In this document: in pieces, positions 8,109 through 19,318 of the stretch
Numbering within the stretch: position 1 is the stretch's first letter
How the letters are laid out: every line of letters starts with the position of its first letter
DNA from: Myroides pelagicus
GTDB taxonomy: Bacteria; Bacteroidota; Bacteroidia; Flavobacteriales; Flavobacteriaceae
DNA length: 64,000 bases
Assembly: GCF_009711055.1 (NCBI RefSeq)
Contig: NZ_WMJY01000011.1
Span: 30,674-94,673, forward strand
Direction: 5' to 3'
Program-made: the position numbers and the translations under genes
Notes under the pieces: generated by a model
The model's database searches: none
The model's input: the letters and a program-made list of their open reading frames with translations, nothing else
Told to the model about the DNA's origin: nothing

Positions 8109-8150
8109 AAAGAAGGTTGTTGGGCTTAATAGCAAACAACCTTCTTTTTT
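8109..8150 (+). terminator. Intrinsic terminator in the 410-bp gap before priA
   Basis: AGAAGGTTGTT (8111-8121) and AACAACCTTCT (8135-8145) form a perfect stem, extended by A/T pairs and followed by T6. It lies 160 bp after the lemA-like stop. The rest of the gap (7948-8357) shows no coding signal, only a -7-like TATCTTTG at 8328-8335 before priA. Confidence 0.75.
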
Positions 8151-8327
8151 GTTTCTGTTTTAGTATTTAGGAGGTTTTATTTGGGAATACCTTCTTAATT
8201 ATGAATAATCTACGGAAGCCTTATTTAAACTGACCAAAGTGATCAATACAGGAAATAGGTGTAATGATAAAATTGTGATTAATTAGAGCTAATTGAATGG
8301 TGTGGTATAGAGTTAAATTGAAAGGAT

Positions 8328-8335
8328 TATCTTTG
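8328..8335 (+). promoter_or_regulatory. -7 element of priA
   Basis: TATCTTTG lies 23 bp before the priA ATG. No well-spaced TTG is visible upstream. Confidence 0.4.
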
Positions 8336-8357
8336 TGAAACGTATTAAAAAGGAGAG

Positions 8358-10808
8358 ATGTATTATTTCGTTGAGGTTATTATTCCATTGGCTTTAGAGC
8401 CAACATTTACTTATCAGGTTAGTGAAACTGAGTACGCTTTTATCCAAGTAGGTATGCGTGTGGCTGTACCTTTTGGTAAAACGAAAGTGTATACGGCGTT
8501 GGTTATTGAAAAGCACAATCGCCTACCTCAGTTGTATCAAGCGAAGGAGATCAATGAAATCATTGATTTGTCTCCAGTGGTTACTCAAAAGCAAATAGAC
8601 TTATGGAAGTGGATGGCAGAATATTATATGTGTACGATTGGGGAAGTTTATCGCTGTGCAATGCCTTCTCGTTTGCTTTTGGAAAATGAAACTTTGGTGC
8701 AGTACAACGATAAAACAACAATTCAAACAGATGAGTTAAATGATTCAGAGTATTTGATTTTTGAAGCATTGCAATCTCAAGCTATCTTAAAAATTGAAGA
8801 GATTATTGCTATTCTCAACAAGAAGAAGGTTTTTCCAATTATTCATTCCCTTTTAGAAAAAGGGGTGATCTTTCTACAAGAAGAGATGGTTGAAAAATAT
8901 AAACCGAAACAAATACGTTACATCAAATTAGCAGAACAATATATTGAAGAGAATGGTTTAGCTGATTTGATGGGAAAGGTCTCTCGAGCTGAGAAGCAAA
9001 GGGAGATGATCTTAAAGTATTTTCAAATGAATGCTGTGACCAAAAAACCAATAACAGCAAAACAGTTGATGGAGGAGTCTGAGACGACGAATGCGGTATT
9101 AAAAGCATTGTTGGATAAAGGTGTTTTTGAGGAGTATTATTTGAATCAAGATCGTGTAATTTTTGGTGATGCAACACAGGATGTTGTCGAATTGAATGAC
9201 GAGCAGTTAAAAGCTCAATGGGAAATCGAACAAGCATTCCAGCATAAGGATGTAGTATTATTGCATGGAGTGACAGCATCAGGAAAAACAGAAGTATATA
9301 TTAAATTAATAGAAAAATACTTAGCACAAGAAGGACAGGTACTGTTCTTATTGCCAGAGATAGGGTTGACAACGCAATTGGTACAGCGATTAACCAATTA
9401 CTTTGGAAATAAAGTGGCAGTGTATCACTCTAAGTATTCCCATAATGAACGTTTAGAGGTTTGGGATCAGGTGTTAAATCAATCAGAAAAGTCGAAGATT
9501 GTAATTGGTACACGTCTTTCGGCCTTTTTACCATTCAATAATTTACAATTTGTAGTAATTGATGAAGAGCAAGAGCAAAATTATAAACAACATGATCCAG
9601 CACCTCGCTACCATGGAAGGGATTGTGCTGTAGTTTTAGCAAAGCAACACGGTGCTAAAGTATTGATGGGGTCTGCAACACCTAGTTTGGAGACTTACTA
9701 TAATGCTAATCAAGACAAGTATGGCCTAGTAGAGTTGCGTAAACGTTATACGAATGTACATTTACCAGAAATTGTCTTAGTAGATATAAAGGATAAGTAT
9801 AAACGCAAGCAGATGACAGGGCATTTTTCAGATTATTTGATTGATGCGATGAATATGGCATTATCACTCGAGGAGCAGGTGATTTTGTTTCAAAACAGAA
9901 GGGGATTTTCTCCCGTTGTAGAATGTATGACTTGTGGGGCAGTACCTGAATGTCCTCACTGTGATGTGAGTTTGACTTATCACAAATATCGCAACGAACT
10001 GCGCTGTCATTATTGTGGATACACCTTGCCTATGCTTAAACAATGTTACCGATGTCATAGTGTTGATTTGAATACAAAAGGGTTTGGGACTGAGCAGATA
10101 GAAGAGGAGTTAAGGGAGTTGTTCCCAAATAAACGTATCGGTCGTATGGATCAAGATACGACTAGGGGAAAATATGGATTCGAAAAGCTGGTAGAGGCAT
10201 TTGAAAATAAAGAAATTGATATTCTGGTCGGAACTCAAATGTTAGCGAAAGGATTTGATTTTAGCAATGTCAATTTAGTAGGAGTGATGAATGCGGATAA
10301 CAGTCTATACCATCCTGATTTTAGGGCGCATGAGCGAGCTTATCAAATGTTAGTTCAGATTAGTGGGCGAGCGGGCAGAAAAGATAAAAAAGGCAAAGTT
10401 GTCGTACAGACTTTCAATCCTTATCACAATATTATTCAGCAAGTAACGAATAATGACTACATTGGGATGTTTAAAGAGCAAATGTACGAACGATATAGTT
10501 TTAAGTACCCACCATTTTATCGATTGGTTAAGTTGACTTTGCGTCATCGCGAATTTGAAAAATTAAAAGAAGCTTCATTTTGGGTGTATAATAGTTTAAA
10601 ACAACAGTTTAATATTCCAGTATTGGGACCAGAAGAACCTGCTATTAATCGTATTCGGAATCAGTACATACGTGTGATATTAATTAAAATTCCTCAACAA
10701 GTGCCATTAAACCAAACAAAAGCACAGGTTAAGCAGGTTTTAAAAAGCTTTGAAGCGATAGGGGCGTATCGTTCAGTAAAAGTGACGATTAATGTTGACT
10801 TTTATTAA
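8358..10808 (+). CDS. priA: Primosomal protein N' (replication restart helicase PriA)
   Basis: An 816-residue 3'-5' DNA helicase that reloads the replisome at stalled forks. The N-terminal DNA-binding domain starts YYFVEVIIPLALEPTFTYQV. The Walker A motif is GVTASGKT (304-311). Motif II is DEEQ (402-405), where PriA proteins usually have DEEH. The zinc-binding insert has four CxxC pairs (CMTC, CPHC, CHYC, CYRC). The helicase C domain carries GTQMLAKGFDF, ADNSLYHPDFRAHERAYQM and QISGRAGR. Length is normal. It has its own upstream terminator and -7 element. Confidence 0.96.
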   Translation: MYYFVEVIIPLALEPTFTYQVSETEYAFIQVGMRVAVPFGKTKVYTALVIEKHNRLPQLYQAKEINEIIDLSPVVTQKQIDLWKWMAEYYMCTIGEVYRCAMPSRLLLENETLVQYNDKTTIQTDELNDSEYLIFEALQSQAILKIEEIIAILNKKKVFPIIHSLLEKGVIFLQEEMVEKYKPKQIRYIKLAEQYIEENGLADLMGKVSRAEKQREMILKYFQMNAVTKKPITAKQLMEESETTNAVLKALLDKGVFEEYYLNQDRVIFGDATQDVVELNDEQLKAQWEIEQAFQHKDVVLLHGVTASGKTEVYIKLIEKYLAQEGQVLFLLPEIGLTTQLVQRLTNYFGNKVAVYHSKYSHNERLEVWDQVLNQSEKSKIVIGTRLSAFLPFNNLQFVVIDEEQEQNYKQHDPAPRYHGRDCAVVLAKQHGAKVLMGSATPSLETYYNANQDKYGLVELRKRYTNVHLPEIVLVDIKDKYKRKQMTGHFSDYLIDAMNMALSLEEQVILFQNRRGFSPVVECMTCGAVPECPHCDVSLTYHKYRNELRCHYCGYTLPMLKQCYRCHSVDLNTKGFGTEQIEEELRELFPNKRIGRMDQDTTRGKYGFEKLVEAFENKEIDILVGTQMLAKGFDFSNVNLVGVMNADNSLYHPDFRAHERAYQMLVQISGRAGRKDKKGKVVVQTFNPYHNIIQQVTNNDYIGMFKEQMYERYSFKYPPFYRLVKLTLRHREFEKLKEASFWVYNSLKQQFNIPVLGPEEPAINRIRNQYIRVILIKIPQQVPLNQTKAQVKQVLKSFEAIGAYRSVKVTINVDFY

Positions 10809-10911
10809 AATAATATTAGGATAGGTCTATGTGGTTATGCAAAAAAACTTACCTTAGATAAAAGATACAGAGCGAGCCTATAAGGCTAGTGTTGAACAAT
10901 AAAAATAAAAT

Positions 10912-11454
10912 ATGAAAGATTTAAAGATTGTAGTTTCAGATAAATCTGTAAATAGTGAAGATGTGTTTGATGTAGTTTATTCAAACATTACATTTATTAA
11001 TTTATTAAGAGAAGAGGTGGAAGGGAGTCCTGAAGAGTATATCCACCCAGATGCGATCCTTAGTTATTATGTAGATTATTACTTGGTAGAGTATAATAAT
11101 GGTAATTTTTCTCAATTAGTATGGAATACTCAAGTTGATTACGATTTCTTTGATTTGGTAATGCAGGGAATGGAAAAGATGGGAGCAAAGGAGCACTTGG
11201 CGTTTTTACAGAAGCAAGTGGCTTTTTTGAAAGAATTTGATGAGGTTGCACTAGAAGCTTTTATTGAAACAGATTATTTTGGAGAGAACCCAACACGAGA
11301 TGCTTTAAAAAATGATGATTTTTATGCAATCAAAGAAGATTTGGTTGCATTGAACGCGAATTGGTTGAAGACTCATCGTGATTTGTTGGTGCTGTCTATT
11401 GAAGGAATGTATCAAAAAGCAGAAGAATTATTGGGAAAAAAAATAGATCGATAA
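10912..11454 (+). CDS. DMP19/DUF4375-like protein
   Basis: A 180-residue soluble acidic protein. The segments FINLLREEVEG, HPDAILSYYVDYYLVEYNNGNFSQLVWN and FFDLVMQGMEKMGA resemble the DMP19 (DUF4375) family, in which an NGGFxQ motif is typical. The function of the family in bacteria is not established. It has no signal peptide or membrane segment. It sits alone between priA and the HTH gene with about 100 bp on each side. The family call rests on motif memory. Confidence 0.6.
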   Translation: MKDLKIVVSDKSVNSEDVFDVVYSNITFINLLREEVEGSPEEYIHPDAILSYYVDYYLVEYNNGNFSQLVWNTQVDYDFFDLVMQGMEKMGAKEHLAFLQKQVAFLKEFDEVALEAFIETDYFGENPTRDALKNDDFYAIKEDLVALNANWLKTHRDLLVLSIEGMYQKAEELLGKKIDR

Positions 11455-11566
11455 ACGCTAAAGCTTTTATATAGAGTGAAATGTCGTCACAATGTCAGTA
11501 ATATGTCGCTAGTGAAAGACAAGGTTGTGTTTTAATTTTGAGTCATAGGAATGAAATGAAAAAGTT

Positions 11567-12121
11567 ATGATTAAATTAAAAGAGCTAAGAGTTCAAAAAG
11601 GGTATTCACAGGAAGAACTATGTGAGCGTTCAGGAATTAGTATTCGCACTATCCAAAGGGTAGAAAAAGGAGGTAGTGAGCCTAGGGGAACTACTCGACA
11701 GTTGTTGTGTCAAGCTTTAGATATACCCGTAGAAGATTTACATGATTTAGCAGTATTGCCAGACGAAAAAACAGTAGATGGAATGTCGTATATACTCGTT
11801 TTAGTTGGGATTGTAGTGCCTTTAGGAAATATTATAGCTCCGTTAATTTTCTGGATAAATAATAGGAAAAAGAGTTTAGAGATCCTAACTCTAGGAAAGC
11901 ATGTTGTTTACAATCAGATAATTTATACACTTTTGTCAATTGTATTAGTGGTGACTTATGTAATAGGGAAAATTAATCATGTGGAAAATATGGATTATTT
12001 GATGTTGACTATTCTTTTTTTAGGAATTGTAAATTATGGGATAAGCGTTTATGCTTATTTTTCTATCGAAAGGGAAGGAAATAAGATTTTTTATTATCCT
12101 TTGTTTAAAAAAGAGAGGTAG
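11567..12121 (+). CDS. HTH (XRE) regulator fused to a DUF4870-like membrane domain
   Basis: A 184-residue protein. Residues 1-65 are an XRE/Cro-type helix-turn-helix (LRVQKGYSQEELCERSGISIRTIQRVEKG). From about residue 75, three or four hydrophobic segments follow. The first contains LGNIIAPLIFWI, which resembles DUF4870 (Tic20-like) domains, and the segment after it has the GK-HVVYNQI pattern. The DNA-binding domain would be held at the inner membrane. The start gives a standard HTH N-terminus. Its stop lies a few bases before the rpsF -33 element, so the two genes are probably separate units. The target is unknown. Confidence 0.82.
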   Translation: MIKLKELRVQKGYSQEELCERSGISIRTIQRVEKGGSEPRGTTRQLLCQALDIPVEDLHDLAVLPDEKTVDGMSYILVLVGIVVPLGNIIAPLIFWINNRKKSLEILTLGKHVVYNQIIYTLLSIVLVVTYVIGKINHVENMDYLMLTILFLGIVNYGISVYAYFSIEREGNKIFYYPLFKKER

Positions 12122-12126
12122 TTTTT

Positions 12127-12157
12127 TTGGAAGGTAAGAATAAAGTTGTTATTTTTG
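12127..12157 (+). promoter_or_regulatory. Promoter of the rpsF-rpsR-rplI operon
   Basis: TTTG ending at 12129 and TATTTTTG (12150-12157) are separated by 20 bp, an excellent match to the Bacteroidetes consensus. The -7 element is 35 bp before the rpsF start. Confidence 0.75.
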
Positions 12158-12192
12158 CACCCAATTTTTATAACAAATAAAATTTTTTATTT

Positions 12193-12534
12193 ATGAATCA
12201 ATATGAAACTGTTTTCATCTTGAATCCCGTTTTATCTGAAACTCAGGTAAAGGAAACAGTAGCGAAATTCGAAGAATTTCTTACTTCTAGAGGAGCTGAG
12301 ATGGTAGCTAAAGAGGACTGGGGCTTAAAAAAATTAGCTTACGAAATCCAAAACAAAAAAAGTGGTTTTTATCACTTATTCCAATTCACAGCACCTGCTG
12401 ATATCATTATCAACTTTGAAACTGAATTCAGACGTGATGAGAGAGTTATGCGTTTCTTAACTGTATCTTTAGACAAACACGCTGTAGCTTGGGCTGAAAG
12501 AAGAAGAGAGAAATTAAAAACTAAAAAAGCTTAA
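12193..12534 (+). CDS. rpsF: 30S ribosomal protein S6
   Basis: A 113-residue ribosomal protein. It begins [16 protein letters not shown] and carries [22 protein letters not shown] and [13 protein letters not shown], which identify S6. S6 binds 16S rRNA together with S18, which is encoded 5 bp downstream. It is the first gene of the S6-S18-L9 operon with a strong promoter upstream. Length is normal. Confidence 0.97.
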   Translation: MNQYETVFILNPVLSETQVKETVAKFEEFLTSRGAEMVAKEDWGLKKLAYEIQNKKSGFYHLFQFTAPADIIINFETEFRRDERVMRFLTVSLDKHAVAWAERRREKLKTKKA

Positions 12535-12539
12535 TTGTT

Positions 12540-12836
12540 ATGTCAAGTATAGAACAATCTGCAAAAGGTAAAAAAGACGGAGATATCAGATATCTAACGC
12601 CTTTAAACATTGAAACAAACAAAACTAAAAAGTATTGTCGTTTCAAAAAATCAGGAATCAAATACATTGATTATAAAGATGCTGATTTCTTATTAAAATT
12701 CGTAAACGAACAAGGTAAAATTTTACCACGTCGTTTAACTGGAACTTCTTTAAAATACCAAAGAAAAGTTTCTGTAGCAATTAAAAGAGCTCGTCATTTA
12801 GCTTTAATGCCATACGTAGCTGATTTATTAAAATAA
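12540..12836 (+). CDS. rpsR: 30S ribosomal protein S18
   Basis: A 98-residue protein. The core [25 protein letters not shown] and the C-terminal [30 protein letters not shown] region are diagnostic of S18, which pairs with S6 on the platform of the 30S subunit. The N-terminal extension of about 20 residues is in the usual range for Bacteroidetes. One zinc-ligand-type cysteine remains. It is the middle gene of the operon. Confidence 0.97.
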   Translation: MSSIEQSAKGKKDGDIRYLTPLNIETNKTKKYCRFKKSGIKYIDYKDADFLLKFVNEQGKILPRRLTGTSLKYQRKVSVAIKRARHLALMPYVADLLK

Positions 12837-12897
12837 TTAAAAAATAAGTTGTTGGTTTTCCTTTGTGAAACCTAACTTCTTTAAAAAGGACATCAAC

Positions 12898-13341
12898 ATG
12901 GAAATTATCTTAAAACAAGACGTTCAGAAATTAGGATTTAAAGATGACGTAGTAACTGTAAAACCAGGATACGGACGTAACTATTTAATTCCTCAAGGAA
13001 TAGCTGTATTGGCTACACCTTCTGCAAAGAAAGTATTAGCTGAGAACTTAAAACAAAGAGCTCATAAAGAAGCTAAAATTGTTGCTGATGCAAAAGTTAT
13101 TGCTGAAGCATTAAAAGCTCTTGAAATCAAAATCGCTGTTAAAGCTGGTGGGGAGAAATTATTTGGATCTGTTACTAATCAAGATTTAGCACAAGAATTT
13201 GCTAAAAACGGTCAAGAAATAGATAAAAAATATATTACATCTGGAGTTATCAAACGTTTAGGGAAATATACTGCTACAGTACGTTTACACCGTGACGTTA
13301 TAGTTGAAGTTGACTACGAAGTAGTTGCTGAGCAAGAGTAA
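12898..13341 (+). CDS. rplI: 50S ribosomal protein L9
   Basis: A 147-residue 23S rRNA-binding protein. The ATG at 12898 gives the family-standard start MEIILKQDVQKLGFKDDVV. A start 33 bp upstream would add an unlikely basic leader. The N-terminal domain has VKPGYGRNYLIPQG; the connecting helix and the C-terminal domain (KLFGSVTNQDLAQ) follow. It is the last gene of the operon and is followed by a strong terminator. Confidence 0.97.
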   Translation: MEIILKQDVQKLGFKDDVVTVKPGYGRNYLIPQGIAVLATPSAKKVLAENLKQRAHKEAKIVADAKVIAEALKALEIKIAVKAGGEKLFGSVTNQDLAQEFAKNGQEIDKKYITSGVIKRLGKYTATVRLHRDVIVEVDYEVVAEQE

Positions 13342-13367
13342 TCAATTTATTGATACATATAAATAAG

Positions 13368-13396
13368 AAAGCCCTCTATTTTTAGAGGGCTTTTTT
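13368..13396 (+). terminator. Intrinsic terminator of the rpsF operon
   Basis: AAAGCCCTCTA and TAGAGGGCTTT form a perfect GC-containing stem around a 4-nt loop, followed by T6. Confidence 0.85.
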
Positions 13397-13520
13397 GTGT
13401 TTTATGGTGCTGTGATTAGGTTATTTTAGTCTTTTTTTTGTTGATTGATATTAGATCTTCTGTCTTTTTATTCTTATGTGGTCTTTAATTCTTATTTTTG
13501 AGTTTTGAAATTTATTAGAT

Positions 13521-13994
13521 ATGAAATATACGCGTCTTACAAAGGAACAGCTTGAAGAAATGCACCCAGAGTTTACTAACTTTTTGGCTTCACAACAGAT
13601 TGATAAACAAGAGTGGGATAAGTTAAAGGAGGACAAGCCAGAAGTAGCAGAGCAGGAAATTGATATCTTTTCAGATTTAGTATGGGAAGGAGTTTTAAAT
13701 AAAGCACAATTCTTAGAACACTATTCTAAAAATCATATATTCTTGTTTAGTTTTGATGATAAATATATTCATACAATAGTAATTAAATCTCTTCAAGATG
13801 ACATTGATTTTATGACCAAAGAAGGGTTGCAGTGGTTAAGTGATGCTGTATTTACAGAGGCAGTAGAAATTAAGCACGGAGGGAAAGAGTTTGGTAATGA
13901 CCGTAATAAAGAAATTTTTGATATTATTCAACAGGGGGCGATTTTGAGTGAGGGAGAGTTATATGGTCAGTTTAAAGAAATGTTGAAGTTATAA
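13521..13994 (+). CDS. DUF6495-like conserved protein
   Basis: A 157-residue soluble protein beginning MKYTRLTKEQLEEMHPEFTNFLA. From memory it matches a small family of Flavobacteriia (DUF6495) usually found just before ligA. No catalytic motif is evident. It is rich in acidic and aromatic residues and has no export signal. It is the first gene of the unit DUF6495-ligA-DUF6913-dapA-ferritin, 10 bp from ligA. A TATTTTTG -7 element lies at 13493-13500. The role is unknown. Confidence 0.72.
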   Translation: MKYTRLTKEQLEEMHPEFTNFLASQQIDKQEWDKLKEDKPEVAEQEIDIFSDLVWEGVLNKAQFLEHYSKNHIFLFSFDDKYIHTIVIKSLQDDIDFMTKEGLQWLSDAVFTEAVEIKHGGKEFGNDRNKEIFDIIQQGAILSEGELYGQFKEMLKL

Positions 13995-13998
13995 GTAG

Positions 13999-16002
<2,004 letters not shown>

Positions 16003-16064
16003 ATCGATGTTAAAACTGTAACACGGTTTGCGAATTTTTTTAAATTCACAAAAATCACAGAGGT

Positions 16065-16580
16065 ATGTTGTTCGATGCAGTTAAAAAAAAGGCTTTACGT
16101 AAAGCAGTAGAGAGTTCGGTATTACCGTCTGTACCTTCAGAATTTAATTATCAAGTAAAGACAATTGGTATATTATCGGAGAAGAAGGAACAAGCGATGG
16201 TGGAAAAGATGATTGATGTGTTGGTAAAGAGAGGGATTTCTAGAGATAACATTTACGTATTGTATTACGATAGCAGCAATTCTAAAGCAGATGAGCGAGC
16301 TTTGTATGTTTTTAAATTGAGAGATTTTGAGTCTAGTTTAAAGACGTCGAATGAATCCTTACGTGTATTTGTGGAAAAGCCATTTGATCTTTTAATTAGT
16401 TTTTATAAGAGTGACGCTATTCCTATGTTATGGGGGACGAGTCAGTCAAAAGCAAAGTTCAAAGTAGGTTTAGCCTCCGTTACATCATTTGTAAATCATT
16501 TTAATTTAGATATGAATGATTTAGATGCGGAGATTTATGTGAAATTATTATTTGAGTATATAAATATTTTTAAACACTAA
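16065..16580 (+). CDS. DUF6913-like conserved protein
   Basis: A 171-residue protein with a basic N-terminal helix (FDAVKKKALRKAVES) and a mixed alpha/beta body (VKTIGILSEKKEQ, NIYVLYYDS, FDLLISFYKSD). From memory this is the DUF6913 family, found next to dapA in Flavobacteriia. It is cytoplasmic. It lies 62 bp after ligA and 15 bp before dapA, so it is probably co-transcribed. Function is unknown. Confidence 0.72.
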   Translation: MLFDAVKKKALRKAVESSVLPSVPSEFNYQVKTIGILSEKKEQAMVEKMIDVLVKRGISRDNIYVLYYDSSNSKADERALYVFKLRDFESSLKTSNESLRVFVEKPFDLLISFYKSDAIPMLWGTSQSKAKFKVGLASVTSFVNHFNLDMNDLDAEIYVKLLFEYINIFKH

Positions 16581-16595
16581 CAGTCAAGAATTATT

Positions 16596-17477
16596 ATGCA
16601 ATCATTAAAAGGGACTGGTGTAGCATTAATTACACCTTTTACAAGTGACCTTTCAGTAGATGTAGTAGCTCTACAAAACTTGGTAGAGTATGTAATCGAA
16701 GGAGGAGTTGAGTACCTTGTTGTCCTAGGAACAACGGGAGAATCTGTAACGTTAACGACAGAAGAAAAGCAGTTGGTCAAACGTATCGTAGTGGAGGCTA
16801 ATAAGAAACGCTTGCCTTTAGTTTTAGGAGTAGGAGGGAATAATACTCAGGAAGTAGTTTCTGAATTGACACAAGAGAATCTAGAAGGATTTGATGCTAT
16901 TTTATCAGTTTCTCCTTACTATAACAAACCAACACAAGAAGGTATATATCAGCATTTTAAAATGATTGCTGAACAAAGTCCTTTACCTATTATTCTGTAT
17001 AATGTTCCAGGACGTACAGGGAGTAATATGAGTCCTGATACGATAGTACGTTTGGCTGATGATTTTACCAATGTGATTGGAGTGAAAGAAGCTGCTGGAA
17101 GTTTGGTACAGGGGATGGAAATCATTCGCAAAGTAGCTAGAAAAGATTTCTTAGTTGTTTCAGGAGATGACGCAATTGCTTTACCTTTGGTATTAGCTGG
17201 AGGAGCAGGAGTGATATCTGTAATTGGACAGGGAATACCTGCTAAGTTTTCAGAAATGATTCGCTTGGGATTGTCAAGAAAAGTAGATGAAGCATTTGAA
17301 TTACAATATGAAATGATGCCTATAATCGATATGATTTTTGAGCAAGGTAATCCTGCAGGAATAAAAGAAATATTGAAGTTGGCTAAAATATCTGATGCTT
17401 ATTTGCGTTTACCATTAGTAAATGTAGATAAGTGTTTGGAAGAAAGAATAGAGAGAGAATATAATAAAATAAAATAA
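16596..17477 (+). CDS. dapA: 4-hydroxy-tetrahydrodipicolinate synthase
   Basis: A 293-residue class I aldolase. It condenses pyruvate with aspartate semialdehyde at the start of the diaminopimelate/lysine branch. Visible active-site residues are T46-T47 in GTTGES, Y135 in LYNVPGR, R140, and the Schiff-base lysine K164 in GVKEAAG. The GDD motif and the C-terminal helical domain are present. Length is normal. It lies between the DUF6913-like gene and ferritin. Confidence 0.96.
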   Translation: MQSLKGTGVALITPFTSDLSVDVVALQNLVEYVIEGGVEYLVVLGTTGESVTLTTEEKQLVKRIVVEANKKRLPLVLGVGGNNTQEVVSELTQENLEGFDAILSVSPYYNKPTQEGIYQHFKMIAEQSPLPIILYNVPGRTGSNMSPDTIVRLADDFTNVIGVKEAAGSLVQGMEIIRKVARKDFLVVSGDDAIALPLVLAGGAGVISVIGQGIPAKFSEMIRLGLSRKVDEAFELQYEMMPIIDMIFEQGNPAGIKEILKLAKISDAYLRLPLVNVDKCLEERIEREYNKIK

Positions 17478-17488
17478 AATAAGACAAT

Positions 17489-18004
17489 ATGTTATCAGAT
17501 AAATTACAAGAAGCTTTAAATGAACAAGTTAAATTAGAAGGGGATTCTTCTCAGATATATTTAGCAATGGCATCATGGGCTGAGCTTCAGGGTTTTGAAG
17601 GAATTGCAACTTTTATGTTTGCACAGTCAGATGAAGAGCGTCAACATATGTTGAAATTGGTTAAATACATTAATCAAAGAGGAGGAGAGGCTGTAATACC
17701 GGCGGTTACTAAACCAGAATTAGACCATAGTTCATTCAAAACATTATTCGAGCAATTGTTTAACCATGAAGTATTTGTATCTAAAAGTATTAATGAGTTA
17801 GTTCATATTGCGTTAGAAGAAAGAGATTATGCGACACATAACTTTTTACAGTGGTATGTATCTGAACAAATTGAAGAAGAGGCTACTGCACGTACAATCT
17901 TAGACAAAATCAATTTGATTGGAGATGATAAGGGAGGATTATACTTATTTGATAATGATATCAAAGGGTTTAATCAACAAGGAGCTAATAATACGGCAAT
18001 CTAG
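17489..18004 (+). CDS. ftnA: Ferritin (non-haem iron storage)
   Basis: A 171-residue four-helix-bundle protein that oxidises and stores iron in a 24-subunit shell. Ferroxidase ligands are visible at E17, E50 and H53 (DEERQH), with further acidic ligands in the LEERDY and SEQIEEEAT helices. The haem-binding methionine pattern of bacterioferritin is not evident, so ferritin is the better call. It lies 11 bp after dapA, so it may share its transcript, and a terminator follows. Confidence 0.95.
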   Translation: MLSDKLQEALNEQVKLEGDSSQIYLAMASWAELQGFEGIATFMFAQSDEERQHMLKLVKYINQRGGEAVIPAVTKPELDHSSFKTLFEQLFNHEVFVSKSINELVHIALEERDYATHNFLQWYVSEQIEEEATARTILDKINLIGDDKGGLYLFDNDIKGFNQQGANNTAI

Positions 18005-18028
18005 TAGTCTATTAAGAATTAGAATATT

Positions 18029-18065
18029 AAGAAAAGGTGTCTATAAAATGACATCTTTTCTTTTT
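18029..18065 (+). terminator. Intrinsic terminator after the ferritin gene
   Basis: GAAAAGGTGTC (18031-18041) and GACATCTTTTC (18050-18060) form a stem with one wobble, followed by T5. Confidence 0.75.
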
Positions 18066-18080
18066 CATGTAAAAAGGTTT

Positions 18081-18109
18081 TTGTATAATGCAATTAATAA
18101 CTAAATTTG
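18081..18109 (+). promoter_or_regulatory. Promoter of the bamD operon
   Basis: TTG (18081-18083, in TTTTTTG) and TAAATTTG (18102-18109) are separated by 18 bp. This is a full Bacteroidetes-type promoter, 59 bp before the bamD start. Confidence 0.7.
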
Positions 18110-18168
18110 CAATTGCTTTGTAGTAAGTATGCAGAAGCACTTTTGTTTAAAAAACTATAAAATTATTT

Positions 18169-18975
18169 ATGAAAAGATATATCGGTTTATCTCTTTTGAT
18201 GCTTTTTCTGGTTGGGTGTAGTCCTATGCAAAAAGCATTGAAATCAGAGGATTTAGAATATAAAAAGGAGGTAGCAAACCAATATTACGAACAAAAGAAG
18301 TATAGACGTGCTATACGCTTATATGAGCAGCTAGAGTCAGCTTATCGAGCGCGTCCTGATGCTGAAGATATGTACTTTAACTTTGCTGAGGCTACATATA
18401 TTACAAAGGATTATGAGACAGCAGGTTCGAGATTTAGAATATTTGCTTCGAGTTATCCACGTAGTGAGAAGAGAGAAGAAGCCTTGTTGAAAGAGATAAA
18501 GTGTGGTATTAAACTGTCTCCAGTATACTCGTTAGATCAGTATATTACTGATGAGACAATTGAAAAGCTACAACGTTTTATTGATCAGTATCCAACATCG
18601 GATTTTGTGTTTGAAGCTAATTCATTGATGAGTGATTTGAATAAAAAGCTAGAACGCAAAGCCTATGAGAATGCTAAGCAATTAAATACTATTGGAGGAT
18701 ATACTAGAAACTATTCAGCGGCAATTATAGCTTTGGATAATTTCATATATGATTTTCCTGGTACAGAGTTTAAAGAAGATGCTTTATTTTATAAGTTAGA
18801 TTCAGCCTATAAATTAGCAATGAATAGTGTATTGTATAAGATGGAAGAGCGTTTGATAAATGCACAAACTATGTATGAAGGATTGATTCGTTTTAATGCT
18901 GATACGAAGTATAGAAGTGAGGCGGATGATATGCTAGAGGATATAAATAAAGAATTAGAAAAATTTTCAAAATAA
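18169..18975 (+). CDS. bamD: Outer membrane protein assembly factor BamD
   Basis: A 268-residue lipoprotein of the beta-barrel assembly machinery at the inner face of the outer membrane. The signal peptide ends in the lipobox LVGC (C17). The rest is TPR-like helical repeats: YYEQKKYRRAIRLYEQLE, DMYFNFAEATYITKDYETA, FRIFASSYPRSEKREEAL and later copies such as ALDNFIYDFPGTEFKEDAL. Length is normal. It leads the operon bamD-rpoZ-coaBC-porD-recN. Confidence 0.93.
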   Translation: MKRYIGLSLLMLFLVGCSPMQKALKSEDLEYKKEVANQYYEQKKYRRAIRLYEQLESAYRARPDAEDMYFNFAEATYITKDYETAGSRFRIFASSYPRSEKREEALLKEIKCGIKLSPVYSLDQYITDETIEKLQRFIDQYPTSDFVFEANSLMSDLNKKLERKAYENAKQLNTIGGYTRNYSAAIIALDNFIYDFPGTEFKEDALFYKLDSAYKLAMNSVLYKMEERLINAQTMYEGLIRFNADTKYRSEADDMLEDINKELEKFSK

Positions 18976-18986
18976 TTTTAAGCGAG

Positions 18987-19304
18987 ATGGATTTAAAGAA
19001 AACAAATGCTCCTGTAAACACAGTTACTTATAACAAGAATACAATAGAGGAACCGGTAGGTAACGTTTATAAAGCTATTACAATTATTGCAAAGAGAGCT
19101 AGTCAAATCAACACGGAGATTAAAGGAGAGTTGATTGAGAAATTAGAGGAGTTCGCTACGTATAATGATAGTTTAGATGAAGTTTTTGAAAATAAAGAAC
19201 AAATCGAAGTATCTAAGTTTTATGAGAAACTTCCAAAAGCACATGCACTTGCTGTTGAAGAATGGTTAGAAGGAAAAGTGACTTTTAAAGAAGCAGTTAA
19301 ATAA
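18987..19304 (+). CDS. rpoZ: RNA polymerase omega subunit (Bacteroidetes type)
   Basis: A 105-residue protein. The core NVYKAITIIAKRASQINTEIK corresponds to the omega helix that clamps the beta' C-terminus. The longer acidic C-terminal part (EEFATYNDSLDEVFENKEQ) is characteristic of the Bacteroidetes version. It lies 11 bp after bamD and 14 bp before coaBC, as in other members of the phylum. Confidence 0.88.
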   Translation: MDLKKTNAPVNTVTYNKNTIEEPVGNVYKAITIIAKRASQINTEIKGELIEKLEEFATYNDSLDEVFENKEQIEVSKFYEKLPKAHALAVEEWLEGKVTFKEAVK

Positions 19305-19318
19305 TTTATACTAAGAAA

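Noticed and set aside
12865..12897. Upstream extension of rplI
   Set aside because: The ATG at 12898 gives the family-standard L9 N-terminus.
17919..18104. A 61-codon plus-strand frame overlapping the ferritin end
   Set aside because: It lies in another frame of the ferritin gene and runs through the terminator.
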